Positions 54,658-64,000 are shown, counted from the first letter of the stretch. The stretch: DNA of 64,000 bases from CAVSRC01 sp963762605 (GCA_963762605.1 CAVXLJ010000019.1:372001-436000), one strand, 5' to 3'. Notes: generated from the letters alone by a model not told the origin. Numbers and translations: made by a program.

Positions 54658-56842
54658 TCAGTAGAGCTTCGGCATCTGTTCGCTCATCGATCCGGCCACC
54701 TGTCCGCAGGGGACGCTGGGTACGACACGCGCCGTCGAACCGGAGAACAGCGTGAACCAGTCCGGCCCCATTGGCCCGAGCGAGTCGCGTGCCGGGATTT
54801 CCGACTTCTGCCACAGCTCGTGTGTCCAGCCGAACTCGTATTTCGCCGCCGACTGGAAGACGATCGGGAACAGCTTGGTCGATCCCTTGGGCATCGATTC
54901 TGGCAGCTGCAGCCCGGCCGTATTGTAGAGGTCGCCCTTGATGGTCGTGGTCGGGATATCCTTGGTGTCGTGGAACGGTCCCGAGACCTGCTGCGCCGGG
55001 AAGACGTTCTGGAAGTGGATGGCGAGGTCGGCGTAGCACGCCTCCTTGTAGAGGCTGGTCGGGTCGCGGTCGTATGGCGTGCGGGTGACCGCAATGATCG
55101 CCATCGGCGGCTGATCGACCGCGCCGTGCGCCGGCTTGGCGTGGACGCTGGACGGCAGACAGAGCGGCTCGCGGCCGTTCTGGTGGGCCTCCTCGGTACC
55201 GACGCAGCCGGGCGTGTCGTTGGATTTCTTGAGGTTGTCGGCGACGGTGCCGAGGCCCTTCTTGAGCGCGTCCTGGCACGGCCCGACGCAGGGGATGCCG
55301 GTCTGTTCGGTGATCTGGTCGGCAGCGAGGTCGACGGCGGCGTCGACCCCCTGGTCGATGAGCTGATTGTAGTTCGGGATGCTCGGCGGCAGGCCGAGGG
55401 CGGCCATGCCGGCATTGACGCCGACTTCGGCCGCGGCGCGGCAATAGCCGGCGGCGTCCTTGCCGCCGATCGCCTCGGCCGCGGCCTTACATTGCAGGCC
55501 GAAGGGCGTGTAGTTCATGGCGATATCGACGGCGAGCTTCTTCAGGCCGCTGTATTTCTCGCTCACCCAATCCCACAGATCGGTGATGCCGCCGGTCGCC
55601 GCGTCGACCAGATCGCCGAGCGAGTTGATGGTGTGCCCCTGGCCCTTGTAGGCCTGCGGGCAGTGCTCGCCGACGGGAAAGAGAGACCGGACGGCGCTGC
55701 TGGTGCCCGGGTCGTAGCCGGTGACCACGACGCAGCCCCAGCGGTTCGGGTCGGCAAAGTCGGGCGGCGTGAAGGAGACGATCTTGACGTTGAACAGGTT
55801 GGGCGGACTGGTGCTGGGCAGCTTCAGCGGCGGCTGCGGCGGCGGCTTCTTGCCGTAATAGACCTTGATGACGTTCGACGGCGTGCCGGCCAGCACCTTC
55901 GTGCCGGGCGCGACGATCGGCACAATGCGGACGTAGAAGGCCGCGGGCGGCGGCATGTGCAGCCGGGCCTGTCCGATGCCGCTGCCGCTGTCGGCAAGCG
56001 CCTTGAAGTCGATCGGCACGCCGTGCGCTGCGCCGGTGAACGCGCCCGAGGCGACCAGTTGCGGCGGCTTGAAGTCGCTCGGGCTTCCTTTGCCGAAGGG
56101 CGGGAAGGGTGCCGTCGCCACCTGCCAGAGGAAACCGCCGGCATGCGGCACCTTGGTCACGTCGCCGGTGAAACTGACCGTCTGGTCCTTGTCGGTCGGG
56201 CTCTTGACGATGTCGGTGTCGAGGCGGAACTCGCAGCCGCTGGTGCAGTGGTAGAGCCAGGCGCCGTCGGGATAGGTGAGGGTGAGGTTGGCGACCTTGC
56301 CGCGATCGAACGTCAAGCCGCCCGGTCCGGCGGTCTCCTGTGCCACCCGGCGCGGGATGACCCGCGCTCGCGGTGGCGGGTGCGGTCGTCACCTTGGGCC
56401 GCAGGACCGGAACCGGGCGCGCCGTCGGGGCGATCACCTTGGGCGGTGGCGCCGGTGGCGCCGCGACGATTGCCGGGGTCCGCACCATCGGCTTCAGCAC
56501 CGGCGCCGGCGTGGCGACATCGGCCTTGCTGCACGTGATGACGCGGAAGCCGCTGCAGTTCGCACCGTTGCACAGGCGGCCGTCGCCGAAGACCAGGGTG
56601 GCGATGCCGCGGCGCCCGATATTGGGATCGATGGCGAAACGTTGAGCGCTGGTGAAGCCGTTCTGGCGGCAGAAGAGATCGGCCGCCGGCTGGCCGCAGG
56701 CGGTGCCGAAATGCGCGCACCAGTCGAGGCGCACGCCCTTGACGCTGGGATTGGCGAAGGTCCGGGTCGCGGCGGACGCGGAATGGGCGGCCAGAAGCGC
56801 CATGACGGCGACGATGCCCGCGATGCTGGTCTTCAAGGCCAT
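54658..56842 (-). CDS. Large secreted protein of unknown function, apparently frameshifted
   Basis: The 5' part starts at 56842 with a gaggag ribosome site and a signal peptide (MALKTSIAGIVAVMALL, SASA-A). It continues as a cysteine-rich module (WCAHFGTACGQPAADLFC, then LCNGANCSGFRVITC) and a Pro/Ala linker. Coding then shifts frame near 56350-56400 into a long frame ending at 54658. That frame contains repeated Pro-rich and Cys-containing segments (CTSGCEF, CPQAYKG, CVGPCQD) and no catalytic motif I know. Removing one shift gives about 720 residues. It converges on the RidA gene. The function is unknown and the Cys spacing suggests disulfides in the periplasm or outside. If the shift is real, the C-terminal part is not translated. 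Confidence 0.6.
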
Positions 56843-57139
56843 GGCGAACTCCTCGGTCAGAGTTGCGCCCCCCGGCATGCATGCAAACGACACACTCATG
56901 TGCCGAAGGAGCGTCGGCTCTCCGATCGCCACAGAGGCCCGACCACGGCCGGGTGCGGCCTTTCCAGCCTGCAACCGCGATAGTGCGCGAGGAACGGCCG
57001 GCCGGTCAGTGAACCCGGTCACAGCCGGCGCCGCCGGCGCCGGGCTCCGGCCCATTATCGGGTCGCGTCACGCCCCGAACGAGGCTACATAGAGGCCGGC
57101 GAATGCCGGCGGCGGGCGCAATGAAGCCAGCATGGAGGT

Positions 57140-57438
57140 ATGACGCATGATCCGGACGAAGTCGCATTGAGGGCACCGCCCCACCGGCGGAGTCGGCGGC
57201 CCGCTGACGGCGCTCTGGCACTTGCCAAAGGCGACTGGCACAAGGCGCACAAGAGCGTCCAGGACGACGAAGGCGCCGCGGCGGCCTGGGTCCACGCCCA
57301 TCTCCACCGGGTCGAGGGCGACGAGAGCCAATGCCGGCTACTGGTATGCCCGCGCCGGCAGGCCGCATGCGACTGAGCCGCTCGGCGAGGAGTGGGACCT
57401 GCATCGCCGAGGCGCTGATGACGGAGGGTGGCCTATGA
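57140..57438 (+). pseudogene. Small conserved protein before gatB, broken by several indels
   Basis: Reading across frames from 57140 gives MTHDPDEVALRAP, then LTALWHLA, KGDWHKAHKSVQDDEGAAAAW and VHAHLHRVEGDES, then NAGYWYARAGRPHATEPLG and EEWDLIAEALMTEGGL. This is a coherent 90-100-residue protein with tetratricopeptide-like helices. At least three single-base shifts are needed (near 57218, 57332 and 57402). Its last codons would end at TGA 57436-57438, which overlaps the gatB ATG as ATGA. That argues that the intact gene was translationally coupled to gatB. The function is unknown. Confidence 0.55.
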
Positions 57439-58914
57439 CCACGCCTGAACGCGCGCCGGGCTCCGGCAAGCTGATCAAGGGCGCGACCGGCGACTGGGAG
57501 GTCATCGTCGGCATGGAGGTCCATGCCCAGGTGATCTCGCAGTCGAAGCTGTTCTCGGGCGCCTCCACCGCCTTCGGCGGCGCGCCCAATTCCCATGTCA
57601 GCCTGGTCGATGCGGCCATGCCCGGCATGCTGCCGGTCTTGAACCGCGAATGCGTGGCCCAGGCGGTGCGCACCGGCCTCGGCCTCAAGGCCGCGATCAA
57701 TCTGAAGAGCCGCTTCGAGCGCAAGAACTACTTCTATCCGGACCTGCCGCAGGGCTACCAGATCTCGCAGTACCAGCAGCCGATCGTCGGCGAGGGCGTG
57801 GTCACCGTCGACCGAGAGGACGGCGACAGCTTCACGGTCGGCATCGAGCGGCTGCATCTGGAGCAGGATGCCGGCAAGTCGATCCACGACCAGTCGCCCA
57901 CGGCGAGTTATGTCGATCTCAACCGCTCCGGCGTGGCGCTGATGGAGATCGTGTCGAAGCCGGATCTCCGCTCGGCCGACGAGGCCAAGGCCTATCTCAG
58001 CAAGCTGCGCTCGATCCTGCGCTATCTCGGCACCTGCGACGGCAACATGGACGAGGGCTCGCTCAAGGCCGACGTCAACGTCTCGGTGCGCAAGCCCGGC
58101 GCGCCGCTCGGCACGCGCTGCGAGATCAAGAACATGAACTCGATCCGCTTCATCGGCGAGGCGATCGACTACGAGGCGCGGCGCCAGATCGCCATCCTCG
58201 AGGATGGCGGCTCGATCGACCAGGAGACCCGCCGCTTCGATCCCGATCGCGGCCAGACCGCGTCGATGCGCTCCAAGGAGGAGGCGCACGACTATCGCTA
58301 TTTCCCCGATCCCGACCTCTTGCCGCTGGAATTCGAGCAGGCCTGGGTGGACGAGTTGAAGAAGGGCCTGCCGGAACTGCCGGACGCGCGCAAGGCGCGC
58401 TTCGTCTCCGATCTCGGCCTCAGCGCCTACGATGCCGGCGTGCTCACCGCCGAGCGCGAGGTCGCCGACTATTTCGAAGCGGTGGCGCGCGGCCGCGACG
58501 CCAAGGCGGCGGCCAACTGGGTCATCAACGAATTGACCGGACGGCTGAACAGGGAAGGGCTCTCGATTGCCGACAGCCCGGTCTCGGCCGACCAGCTCGG
58601 CGCCATCCTCGGCCTCATCGGGGCCGGCACCATCTCCGGCAAGATCGCCAAGGATCTGTTCGAGATCGTCTGGGCGGAGGGCGGCGACCCGGCGAAAAAT
58701 CGTCGAGGAGCGCGGCATGAAGCAGGTCACCGATACCTCGGCAATCGAGAAGATCGTCGACGAGATCATCGCCGCCAATCCCGGCAAGGTCGCCGACGCC
58801 AGGGCCAAGCCGCAGGCGATCGGCTGGTTCGTCGGTCAGGTGATGAAGGCCAGCGCCGGCAAGGCCAATCCGCAGACGGTCAACGCGCTTCTGAAGGCGA
58901 AGCTCGGGCTCTGA
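57435..58914 (+). pseudogene. gatB: Asp-tRNA(Asn)/Glu-tRNA(Gln) amidotransferase subunit B, frameshift near the 3' end
   Basis: The kinase-like domain is complete: VGMEVHAQVISQSKLFSG near residue 27, QISQYQQPIVGEG near residue 112, and the SKPDLRSADEA region. The tail domain begins near residue 300. After EGGDPAK the frame is lost at a run of five A (near 58692-58697), where four would be expected. The correct frame resumes with IVEERGMKQVTD and ends KAKLGL at 58914, giving about 492 residues. GatB activates and transamidates Glu-tRNA(Gln). As the gene is normally essential, a sequence error is the likelier reading. Confidence 0.92.
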
Positions 58915-58918
58915 CATC

Positions 58919-59035
58919 CGTGTCCCGGGCGCAGCGCGGCACGGTGAACCTCCCGTTTGAGTATGGCACGGCGCCAAACCCTCTCCCCTTGCGGGAGAGG
59001 GTGGACCGCGCAGCGGTCCGGGTGAGGGGTGCGGG
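58919..59035. repeat. Dispersed intergenic repeats after gatB
   Basis: The first 21 bases repeat exactly 47248-47268. Next come two hairpins, ccctctccc/gggagaggg (58979-58987 with 58993-59001) and ggaccgc/gcggtcc (59003-59009 with 59013-59019), a repeat type common between genes in Hyphomicrobiales. The remainder to 59200 is AT-richer and leads into the glycosyltransferase gene. Confidence 0.7.
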
Positions 59036-59200
59036 CACGGCCTTGCCATGATCCCTCACCCGAAGCTAAAGGTCCATGCTGACGATCTGACGTGGTAAAG
59101 GACGATGATCACCGCGTGTTTCATATCATCGTGATGGATGAACCGGGGTCGGTACAATGCCGAAAAGAATATTCGCGTAATTTTTGGCGTCTAGATACAC

Positions 59201-60138
59201 ATGCAGCAAATCAATATTATTACAGCGTGCGACGAAGCGTTCGCGCAACACAACTGTGTTCTTCTCGCATCAATATTGGCGCATCATCCGCACCACAAAT
59301 TTGAGTTCTATACAATTGTACCAAAATCATTCTCCGTCAGCGCAGAAGCGAAAACAAGAGCGAGTCTCCGTCTTCGTGAGAGCGCCCTTCATTTTTGCAG
59401 AGTGAACGACGATGGTCTGCAGGAACTGCGTGTATACGCGCACGTAACCTTGCCGTCATATTATAGGTTGATTATAGATCAAATTCTGCCACGTGATGTG
59501 TCTTTGGCTATCTATTTGGATTCTGACATAGTCGTCAATGGTGATTTGTCAGAATTATTTAGTTATGACTTGAATGGCTATACAATAGCTGCCGTGCCCG
59601 ACGCATGGGTCGATCGCGCTGATCGAATCAAAGAAAAAATAGAGCTCCCCAAAGGGGCTCGCTATTTCAATTCGGGTGTTCTTCTAATAAATCTCGAAAC
59701 ATGGCGTCAGACGCAATCGGCCTTCGCGCGCTTGAATATTGCAGGTCTAGCCAGAATTCGATAACGTTCGGGGATCAATGCGCACTAAACCACGTCGTGC
59801 AAGGTAATTTTAAGATTTTGGACAAGAAATGGAACTTTCAAACAGCAAATCTCGAGGCGATCGGACCAAATCAATATTCGAAGCATTCACTTGAAGAACT
59901 TAAATTGGCCCCCATTGTTCATTTTACGACTGCCTCAAAGCCGTGGCAATATATGTGCAGTCACCCGATGAAATCGATATATTACAAGTATTTGCGCCAA
60001 ACTCAATGGAAAGGATATGTTGCGGGGGACAAGACCATAGCAAATATGATAAAGAAGAATATCTCATCTATTAGAAATTATGTTCCAATCGCTGCGAACT
60101 CGATTTTAGCGAAACTCAGGCGAACTGCGGAGAATTGA
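59201..60138 (+). pseudogene. GT8-family glycosyltransferase, frameshifted, AT-rich
   Basis: The N-terminal frame is a GT8 (LgtC/galactinol synthase-like) enzyme: INIITACDEAFAQHN, SYYRLIIDQILP, the metal-binding DxD in IYLDSDIVVNGDLS, and YFNSGVLLINLETW near residue 160. It then leaves frame near 59705-59715. The second frame resumes with AIGLRALEYC and FGDQCALNHVVQGN, contains the HFTTASKPWQ motif (normally H-x-G-x-x-KPW), and stops at 60138. Corrected length is about 312 residues. Its codons are strikingly AT-rich against GC-rich surroundings, a sign of horizontal transfer. It would add a sugar to LPS or another surface glycan if functional. Confidence 0.85.
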
Positions 60139-60160
60139 ACACGGGAGGGAAGAACCCGTC

Positions 60161-60332
60161 ATGACCCAGAGCCAATCGCTCGCGGGCACGGGAGTTGGTG
60201 AGCAACATCCTCCAGCACGTCGTCTGCGCTGCTCTGCAGCGCCCACGTCAGTTCCGGCGAGTTCTACGATTACCTCGACGAAGTCACCGCCGACCCCGAC
60301 GAGGATGGCGGTGGCCCGGAGGCGTGGTGACC
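60161..60332 (+). pseudogene. Possible small-gene remnant
   Basis: An ATG at 60161 with a gggaggga ribosome site starts MTQSQSLA. In other frames the next 150 bases read ELVSNILQHVVC and then VSSGEFYDYLDEVTADPDE, with GGGPEAW and a stop just before the lipoprotein gene. The acidic ending looks like real protein sequence, but two shifts are required, so this is a weak call. No family is recognised. Confidence 0.3.
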
Positions 60333-60842
60333 CTATTCGAACGTCACGCTGTAGGTCGTGTCGGCCTCGGCGCCGGCGGCGATCGCCGCCTTGGCGAGCG
60401 CCGCATAGGCACCGATATCCTCGATGCAGATCGCATCGATGTCGTCGCGCGTGCATTTCGACAGGCCCGGCCCGATGTCGCCGTCCCTGGCCATCGTCTT
60501 ATAGGCCAGCGCCACGTTCTGCGCCGTGTCGAGCTTGAGCACGGCATAGAGGCGCATGACATTGCCGTCCTGCTCGCCGCTGGATTCGGCCAGATAGAGA
60601 TCGTCGCCGAGAGGCAGGAAACGCATCGTCATGGTGCCGTCGTCGAGGTGGGCGATGTAGGCCTTGCCCTGGCGGGTGAGCGTCGTCTTGTCCTCCGGCG
60701 CGTTCTGCTCGGCGAAGGTGATCGTGGCATAGGGCGCCGCCGCCTGGTCGTCGGTGAACAGCGGCGTGTCGCTGGTGAAGCAGCCGGCGAGCCCGAAAGC
60801 CGTCAGCAGCAGGATGAACAGGATCGCAAATCGGTCTTTCAT
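60333..60842 (-). CDS. Hypothetical lipoprotein
   Basis: The 169-residue protein begins with a lipoprotein signal peptide (MKDRFAILFILLLTAFGLAGC) whose lipobox LAGC places the acylated cysteine at residue 21. The mature part (about 149 residues) alternates beta-strand-like stretches (ATITFAEQN, GKAYIAHLDDGTMTMRF, NVMRLYAVLKLD) and has two further cysteines near residues 134 and 142. No family is recognised. It is probably anchored in the inner or outer membrane facing the periplasm. Confidence 0.75.
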   Translation of the reverse strand: MKDRFAILFILLLTAFGLAGCFTSDTPLFTDDQAAAPYATITFAEQNAPEDKTTLTRQGKAYIAHLDDGTMTMRFLPLGDDLYLAESSGEQDGNVMRLYAVLKLDTAQNVALAYKTMARDGDIGPGLSKCTRDDIDAICIEDIGAYAALAKAAIAAGAEADTTYSVTFE

Positions 60843-61193
60843 GGTCGTCGCTCCGCATGAAAGGGGTGTGGACAATTATCCACTGTTTACAAGCTTTCCC
60901 CCAGATCGCGGCCCTGTTACGGCGACGATACGCCGAAACCGCAAATCGCCCATGTGGTGAACCGTCGGTTGCCGGCCTCCTAACGGCGGGTAAACCGGCA
61001 CCCGCCGTGAAGCCGAAAAGCCAAGCGATTCAAAGGCTCCGGCCGGTCATCGTTAGCGAATTGCTTCGCCACCAGTGGCGTTTTGTTAAGCGCGCTCCTT
61101 AACCGGCTTTTGATCGCTGGCCGCGACACTCGCCCTATCGGCCGAGCAGCGGGGACATGGCTGCCGGCGACAGGGACAAAAAGGGGAAGTGTC
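60843..61193. other. Gene-free interval between the lipoprotein and Sel1 genes
   Basis: This 351-base gap holds the divergent promoters. A DnaA-box-like palindrome, gtggacaattatccac (60867-60882), has one clear mismatch to the consensus box and no companions. I see no RNA gene or conserved small frame here. Confidence 0.5.
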
Positions 61194-61463
61194 ATGGCAC
61201 GTTGGGACATGGGTGGCGCGGAACTCGCGTCGATGGCGGAGGCGAAGCCGAACGCGCAGAATTTCTTCGATCTCGGCATGCTCTATTCGAGTGGCGGCGA
61301 GGTCGAGACGGACCTGGTGGCGGCGCACAAGTGGTTCAACCTGGCGGCGGCGCGGGGCATTCCTGAGGCGGCGAATTACCGCCAGGAGGTCGCCCGCGAG
61401 ATGACCGAGGCGGCGATCGCCGCGGCGCAGCGTGCCGCGCGCGAGTGGCTGCGCGCCCACTGA
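61194..61463 (+). CDS. Small Sel1-like repeat protein
   Basis: The 89-residue protein contains one clear Sel1/TPR-like repeat (NFFDLGMLYSSGGEVETDL followed by VAAHKWFNLAAARGIPEA), then a helical, basic tail. The ATG at 61194 has an aaggggaag ribosome site. Similar tiny Sel1 proteins occur in Hyphomicrobiales and are thought to mediate protein contacts. No signal peptide is present. The 269 bases downstream to 61732 contain no gene I can support. Confidence 0.78.
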   Translation: MARWDMGGAELASMAEAKPNAQNFFDLGMLYSSGGEVETDLVAAHKWFNLAAARGIPEAANYRQEVAREMTEAAIAAAQRAAREWLRAH

Positions 61464-61732
61464 TCGAATTCAGGCTGCCGGCCGGGGGGCCGGCGGAGGC
61501 GGGCACAGGGACGGGGGACCTCAGCCCAGCTTCTCGGGCGGCGCCGGGATCGAGATCCCGCGCCGATCCCGGCTCGACGGATGCCCGGCATCGCCCTTCG
61601 CCGGTCTCGACGCCGGATCGCTCCGCCGGTCGAGAAACGGAATTGGCTCTATCTGGCCAAGGAAGGCTCAAGGCATCGGGTTGGCCCGGTGCCAGTCCGC
61701 GTTCAATTTGCCCATCGCCGGCGGCCTACGCC

Positions 61733-63529
61733 TCAGTGGTTGTCGCGCGGAATGCCCATCTGCTTGGCGACGTGCTGGTATTTGATCGCCGGCTTGAGCA
61801 CCATGCCCTCCGACAATTGGTCGACCATACTGCGCTGGATCTCCTGCCAGGGCGTCTGGCTCTTGGGGAAGGGGAAGCCGCCATGGGCCTCCAGCTCGGT
61901 ACGGCGCTTGGCCAGTTCCTCGTCGGAAATCAGGATGTTGGCTTCGCCCGCATTGAGGTCGATGCGCACCCGGTCGCCGGTCTGCACCAGCGCCAGCCCG
62001 CCGCCCGCCGCCGCCTCGGGCGAGGCGTTGAGGATGGAGGGCGAGCCGGACGTGCCCGACTGGCGGCCGTCGCCGATGCAGGGCAGCGAGTGGATGCCGC
62101 GTTTGATGAGCGCGGCCGGCGGCTGCATGTTCACCACCTCGGCGCCGCCGGGGTAGCCGATCGGGCCGGCGCCGCGAATGAACAGCATGCAGTTCTCGTC
62201 GATCTGCAATTCCGGCTCGTCGATGCGGTGGTGGTAGTCCTCCGGCCCTTCGAAGACGATGGCGCGGCCCTCGAAGGCGTTGGGGTTCTTCGGATCGGAG
62301 AGGTAGCGGTCGCGGAACTCCTTCGAAACCACGCTGGTCTTCATGATCGCCGAATCGAAGAGGTTGCCCTTCAGCACGATGAAACCGGCATCCTCAACCA
62401 GCGGATCCTCGAACGGGCGGATCACGTCATGGTCCTGGCTCTCGTGGCCGCGGCAATTCTCGCCCATGGTCTTGCCATTGGCGGTGATCGCAGCCTCGTG
62501 GATGAGGCCCTGCTTCATCAGCTCGTTGACGACGGCGGGAACGCCGCCGGCGCGGTGGAATTCCTCGCCGAGATACTTGCCGGCCGGCTGAAGGTTGACC
62601 AGCAGCGGAACCTTGTGGCCGACCGCCTCCCAGTCGTCGACGTCGAGCGCGACGCCGACGTGGCGGGCGATGGCGTTGATGTGGATGGGCGCATTGGTGG
62701 AACCGCCGATGGCCGAATTGACCCGGATGGTGTTCTCGAAGGCCTCGCGGGTGAGGATGTCGGAGGGCTTCAGGTCCTCCCAGACCATCTCGACGGCGCG
62801 CAGTCCCGTCTCGTAGGCGATCTGCCCGCGCTCGCGGTAGGGAGCGGGGATGGCAGCACAGCCGGGCAGGCTCATGCCCAGCGCTTCGGCGAGCGAATTC
62901 ATGGTCGTCGCCGTGCCCATGGTATTGCAGTGCCCGATCGAAGGCGCCGAGGCGGCAACGATCTCGATGAACTCATCGTAGTCGATCTCACCGGCGGCGA
63001 GGCGGTCGCGCGAATCCCACACGGTGGTGCCGGAGCCGGCGCGCTCGCCCTTCCACCAGCCGTTCAGCATCGGACCGCCGGACAGCACGATCGCCGGAAT
63101 GTCGACAGTGGCGGCCGCCATGATGCAGGCGGGCGTGGTCTTGTCGCAGCCAGTGGTCAGCACCACGCCGTCGAGCGGGTAGCCGTAGAGCAGCTCAACC
63201 AGGCCGAGATAGGCGAGGTTGCGGTCAAGTGCCGCAGTCGGGCGCTTGCCGGTCTCCTGGATCGGGTGGACCGGAAATTCCAGCGCCAGCCCGCCGGCGG
63301 CATGGATGCCGTCGCGCACCCGCTTGGCGAGCTCCAGATGGTGCCGGTTGCACGGAGACAGGTCCGATCCGGTCTGCGCGATGCCGATGATCGGCTTGCC
63401 GGACTGCAATTCCGCGCGCGTCAGGCCGAAATTGAGGTACCGCTCCAGGTAGAGCGCTGTCATTCCTGGATTTTCAGGGTTGTCGAACCAGGCTTTGGAG
63501 CGCAATTGCGACTTGTCTATTCTTGCCAT
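61733..63529 (-). CDS. IlvD/Edd-family sugar-acid dehydratase
   Basis: The 598-residue enzyme has the cluster cysteines of the dehydratase family: C60 (SPCNRHH), C128 (TTGCDKTTP) and C201 (GHCNTMGT), plus the IGDGRQSGTSGSPSILN active-site loop. Length and motifs fit the pentonate branch (D-xylonate or L-arabonate dehydratase) better than dihydroxyacid dehydratase IlvD or 6-phosphogluconate dehydratase Edd. It would convert a sugar acid to a 2-keto-3-deoxy acid. A GntR regulator is divergent. The DapA-like lyase at 1228 belongs to a superfamily that cleaves such products, but it is 60 kb away. Confidence 0.88.
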   Translation of the reverse strand: MARIDKSQLRSKAWFDNPENPGMTALYLERYLNFGLTRAELQSGKPIIGIAQTGSDLSPCNRHHLELAKRVRDGIHAAGGLALEFPVHPIQETGKRPTAALDRNLAYLGLVELLYGYPLDGVVLTTGCDKTTPACIMAAATVDIPAIVLSGGPMLNGWWKGERAGSGTTVWDSRDRLAAGEIDYDEFIEIVAASAPSIGHCNTMGTATTMNSLAEALGMSLPGCAAIPAPYRERGQIAYETGLRAVEMVWEDLKPSDILTREAFENTIRVNSAIGGSTNAPIHINAIARHVGVALDVDDWEAVGHKVPLLVNLQPAGKYLGEEFHRAGGVPAVVNELMKQGLIHEAAITANGKTMGENCRGHESQDHDVIRPFEDPLVEDAGFIVLKGNLFDSAIMKTSVVSKEFRDRYLSDPKNPNAFEGRAIVFEGPEDYHHRIDEPELQIDENCMLFIRGAGPIGYPGGAEVVNMQPPAALIKRGIHSLPCIGDGRQSGTSGSPSILNASPEAAAGGGLALVQTGDRVRIDLNAGEANILISDEELAKRRTELEAHGGFPFPKSQTPWQEIQRSMVDQLSEGMVLKPAIKYQHVAKQMGIPRDNH

Positions 63530-63795
63530 CGATTGTCTTCCGTCATGGGTCAGTGCGCATCAGGCCAGGGCCGGCCCGACCTTCCGACCTCTGTTGCGGC
63601 GCGGGTGTTGAAGCGTTCCGGCGGTTTGGTCGCCCGCGTCGACACGGCGTCCTAGCGCCCATTTTATATGATGAATACCTCTCGGCTGTGACCGAGAAAT
63701 GGCACAATGGTGGCGAAAATCAGCCGTTCTTGCCATCCCTGTTTAACGCCGGAAAGATACTATGATACACGTTTTCATGCCCAAAGGAACGCCGC

Positions 63796-64000
63796 ATGCC
63801 AGAAGGGGTCACCGTGCGCAGCCCGCAACCCAGTCGGCCCGTCGTCCAGCGCCAGCCAAGGCTTTCGGAGATGGTCGCCGGAACCATCGGCAAACGAATC
63901 GTCACCGGTCAATACAAGCCCGGTGACACGCTGCCAACCGAGCCCGCAGTGCAGGCCGAGTTCGGCGTTTCCCGAACGGCCGTGCGCGAGGCGATTCGGC
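63796..64000 (+). CDS. GntR-family (FadR-type) regulator, truncated by the window end
   Basis: Only the first 68 codons are present. They include the GntR winged-helix start (LSEMVAGTIGKRIVTGQYKPG, then LPTEPAVQAEFGVSRTAVREAIR), so DNA binding is clear and the effector domain lies beyond the window. It is divergent from the sugar-acid dehydratase, across a 266-base gap containing a ctcgg/ccgag hairpin and AT-rich promoter-like sequence. It is probably the repressor of sugar-acid catabolism. Confidence 0.85.
   Translation, partial: MPEGVTVRSPQPSRPVVQRQPRLSEMVAGTIGKRIVTGQYKPGDTLPTEPAVQAEFGVSRTAVREAIR

Overview
The window reads as chromosome of a GC-rich alphaproteobacterium, most likely of the order Hyphomicrobiales (Rhizobiales). 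I infer this from gene content and order: cvpA-purF-SDR beside radA, a TPR membrane protein before der, an EipB (DUF1849) gene next to RidA and GDPD genes, a COG3146 acetyltransferase next to a HIT gene, and several small YkuD L,D-transpeptidases. The genus is left open. An ideal FNR/FixK box before a pyruvate:ferredoxin oxidoreductase suggests an organism that can live with little oxygen.

Layout. 1-1.1 kb: an IS110-family transposase whose left end lies outside the window, followed by REP-like hairpins. 1.2-7.7 kb: a DapA-like lyase, an EamA exporter and a complete AfuA/PotD-type ABC importer with a structured leader. 8.0 kb: tRNA-Gln. 8.1-15.1 kb: a sugar module (LacI regulator, GH31 alpha-xylosidase, binding protein, two permeases, no ATPase), ending in IS3 debris. 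15.6-24.9 kb: housekeeping genes (Ppx/GppA, RlmE, DHA2 exporter, GuaB, MAPEG, RsmB, MTA/SAH nucleosidase, GuaA). 24.7-25.8 kb: a 162-bp imperfect direct repeat of the guaA 3' end flanks about 0.73 kb of foreign, AT-richer DNA, the signature of an integrated island. 25.9-34.0 kb: an FNR box and a two-gene operon made of a very long pyruvate:ferredoxin oxidoreductase with a tethered C-terminal Fe-S domain and a fused NfnB-NfnA-like reductase. This is the most unusual system here. 34.0-38.3 kb: a TMEM175-like channel, a MarR-controlled isochorismatase/MFS operon and two L,D-transpeptidases. 38.5-49.6 kb: YfgM-like protein and Der, cvpA-purF-SDR, radA, HIT, acetyltransferase, GDPD, RidA, EipB. 49.7-58.9 kb: a third L,D-transpeptidase, DinB with a zinc-ribbon extension, the gatC-GNAT-gatA-RidA run, a secreted protein and gatB. 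59-64 kb: an AT-rich GT8 glycosyltransferase, a lipoprotein, a Sel1 protein, and a sugar-acid dehydratase divergent from a truncated GntR gene.

How the genes fit together. The two transporter clusters and the dehydratase point to use of plant-type sugars and acids. The PFOR-Nfn operon would move electrons from pyruvate (or another 2-oxoacid) through Fe-S clusters to NAD(P) under low oxygen. guaB/guaA/purF cover purine synthesis and gatCAB covers Gln-tRNA(Gln) formation.

A caution. Between about 44.9 and 60.3 kb at least five recognisable genes (radA, GDPD, a secreted protein, gatB, GT8) and two small ones are broken by single-base shifts, while the first 44 kb shows only one broken gene (an IS fragment). 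Either this stretch has base-level sequence errors or several genes are really decaying. I had no means of comparing it with reads or databases, so all family assignments rest on motifs read by eye.
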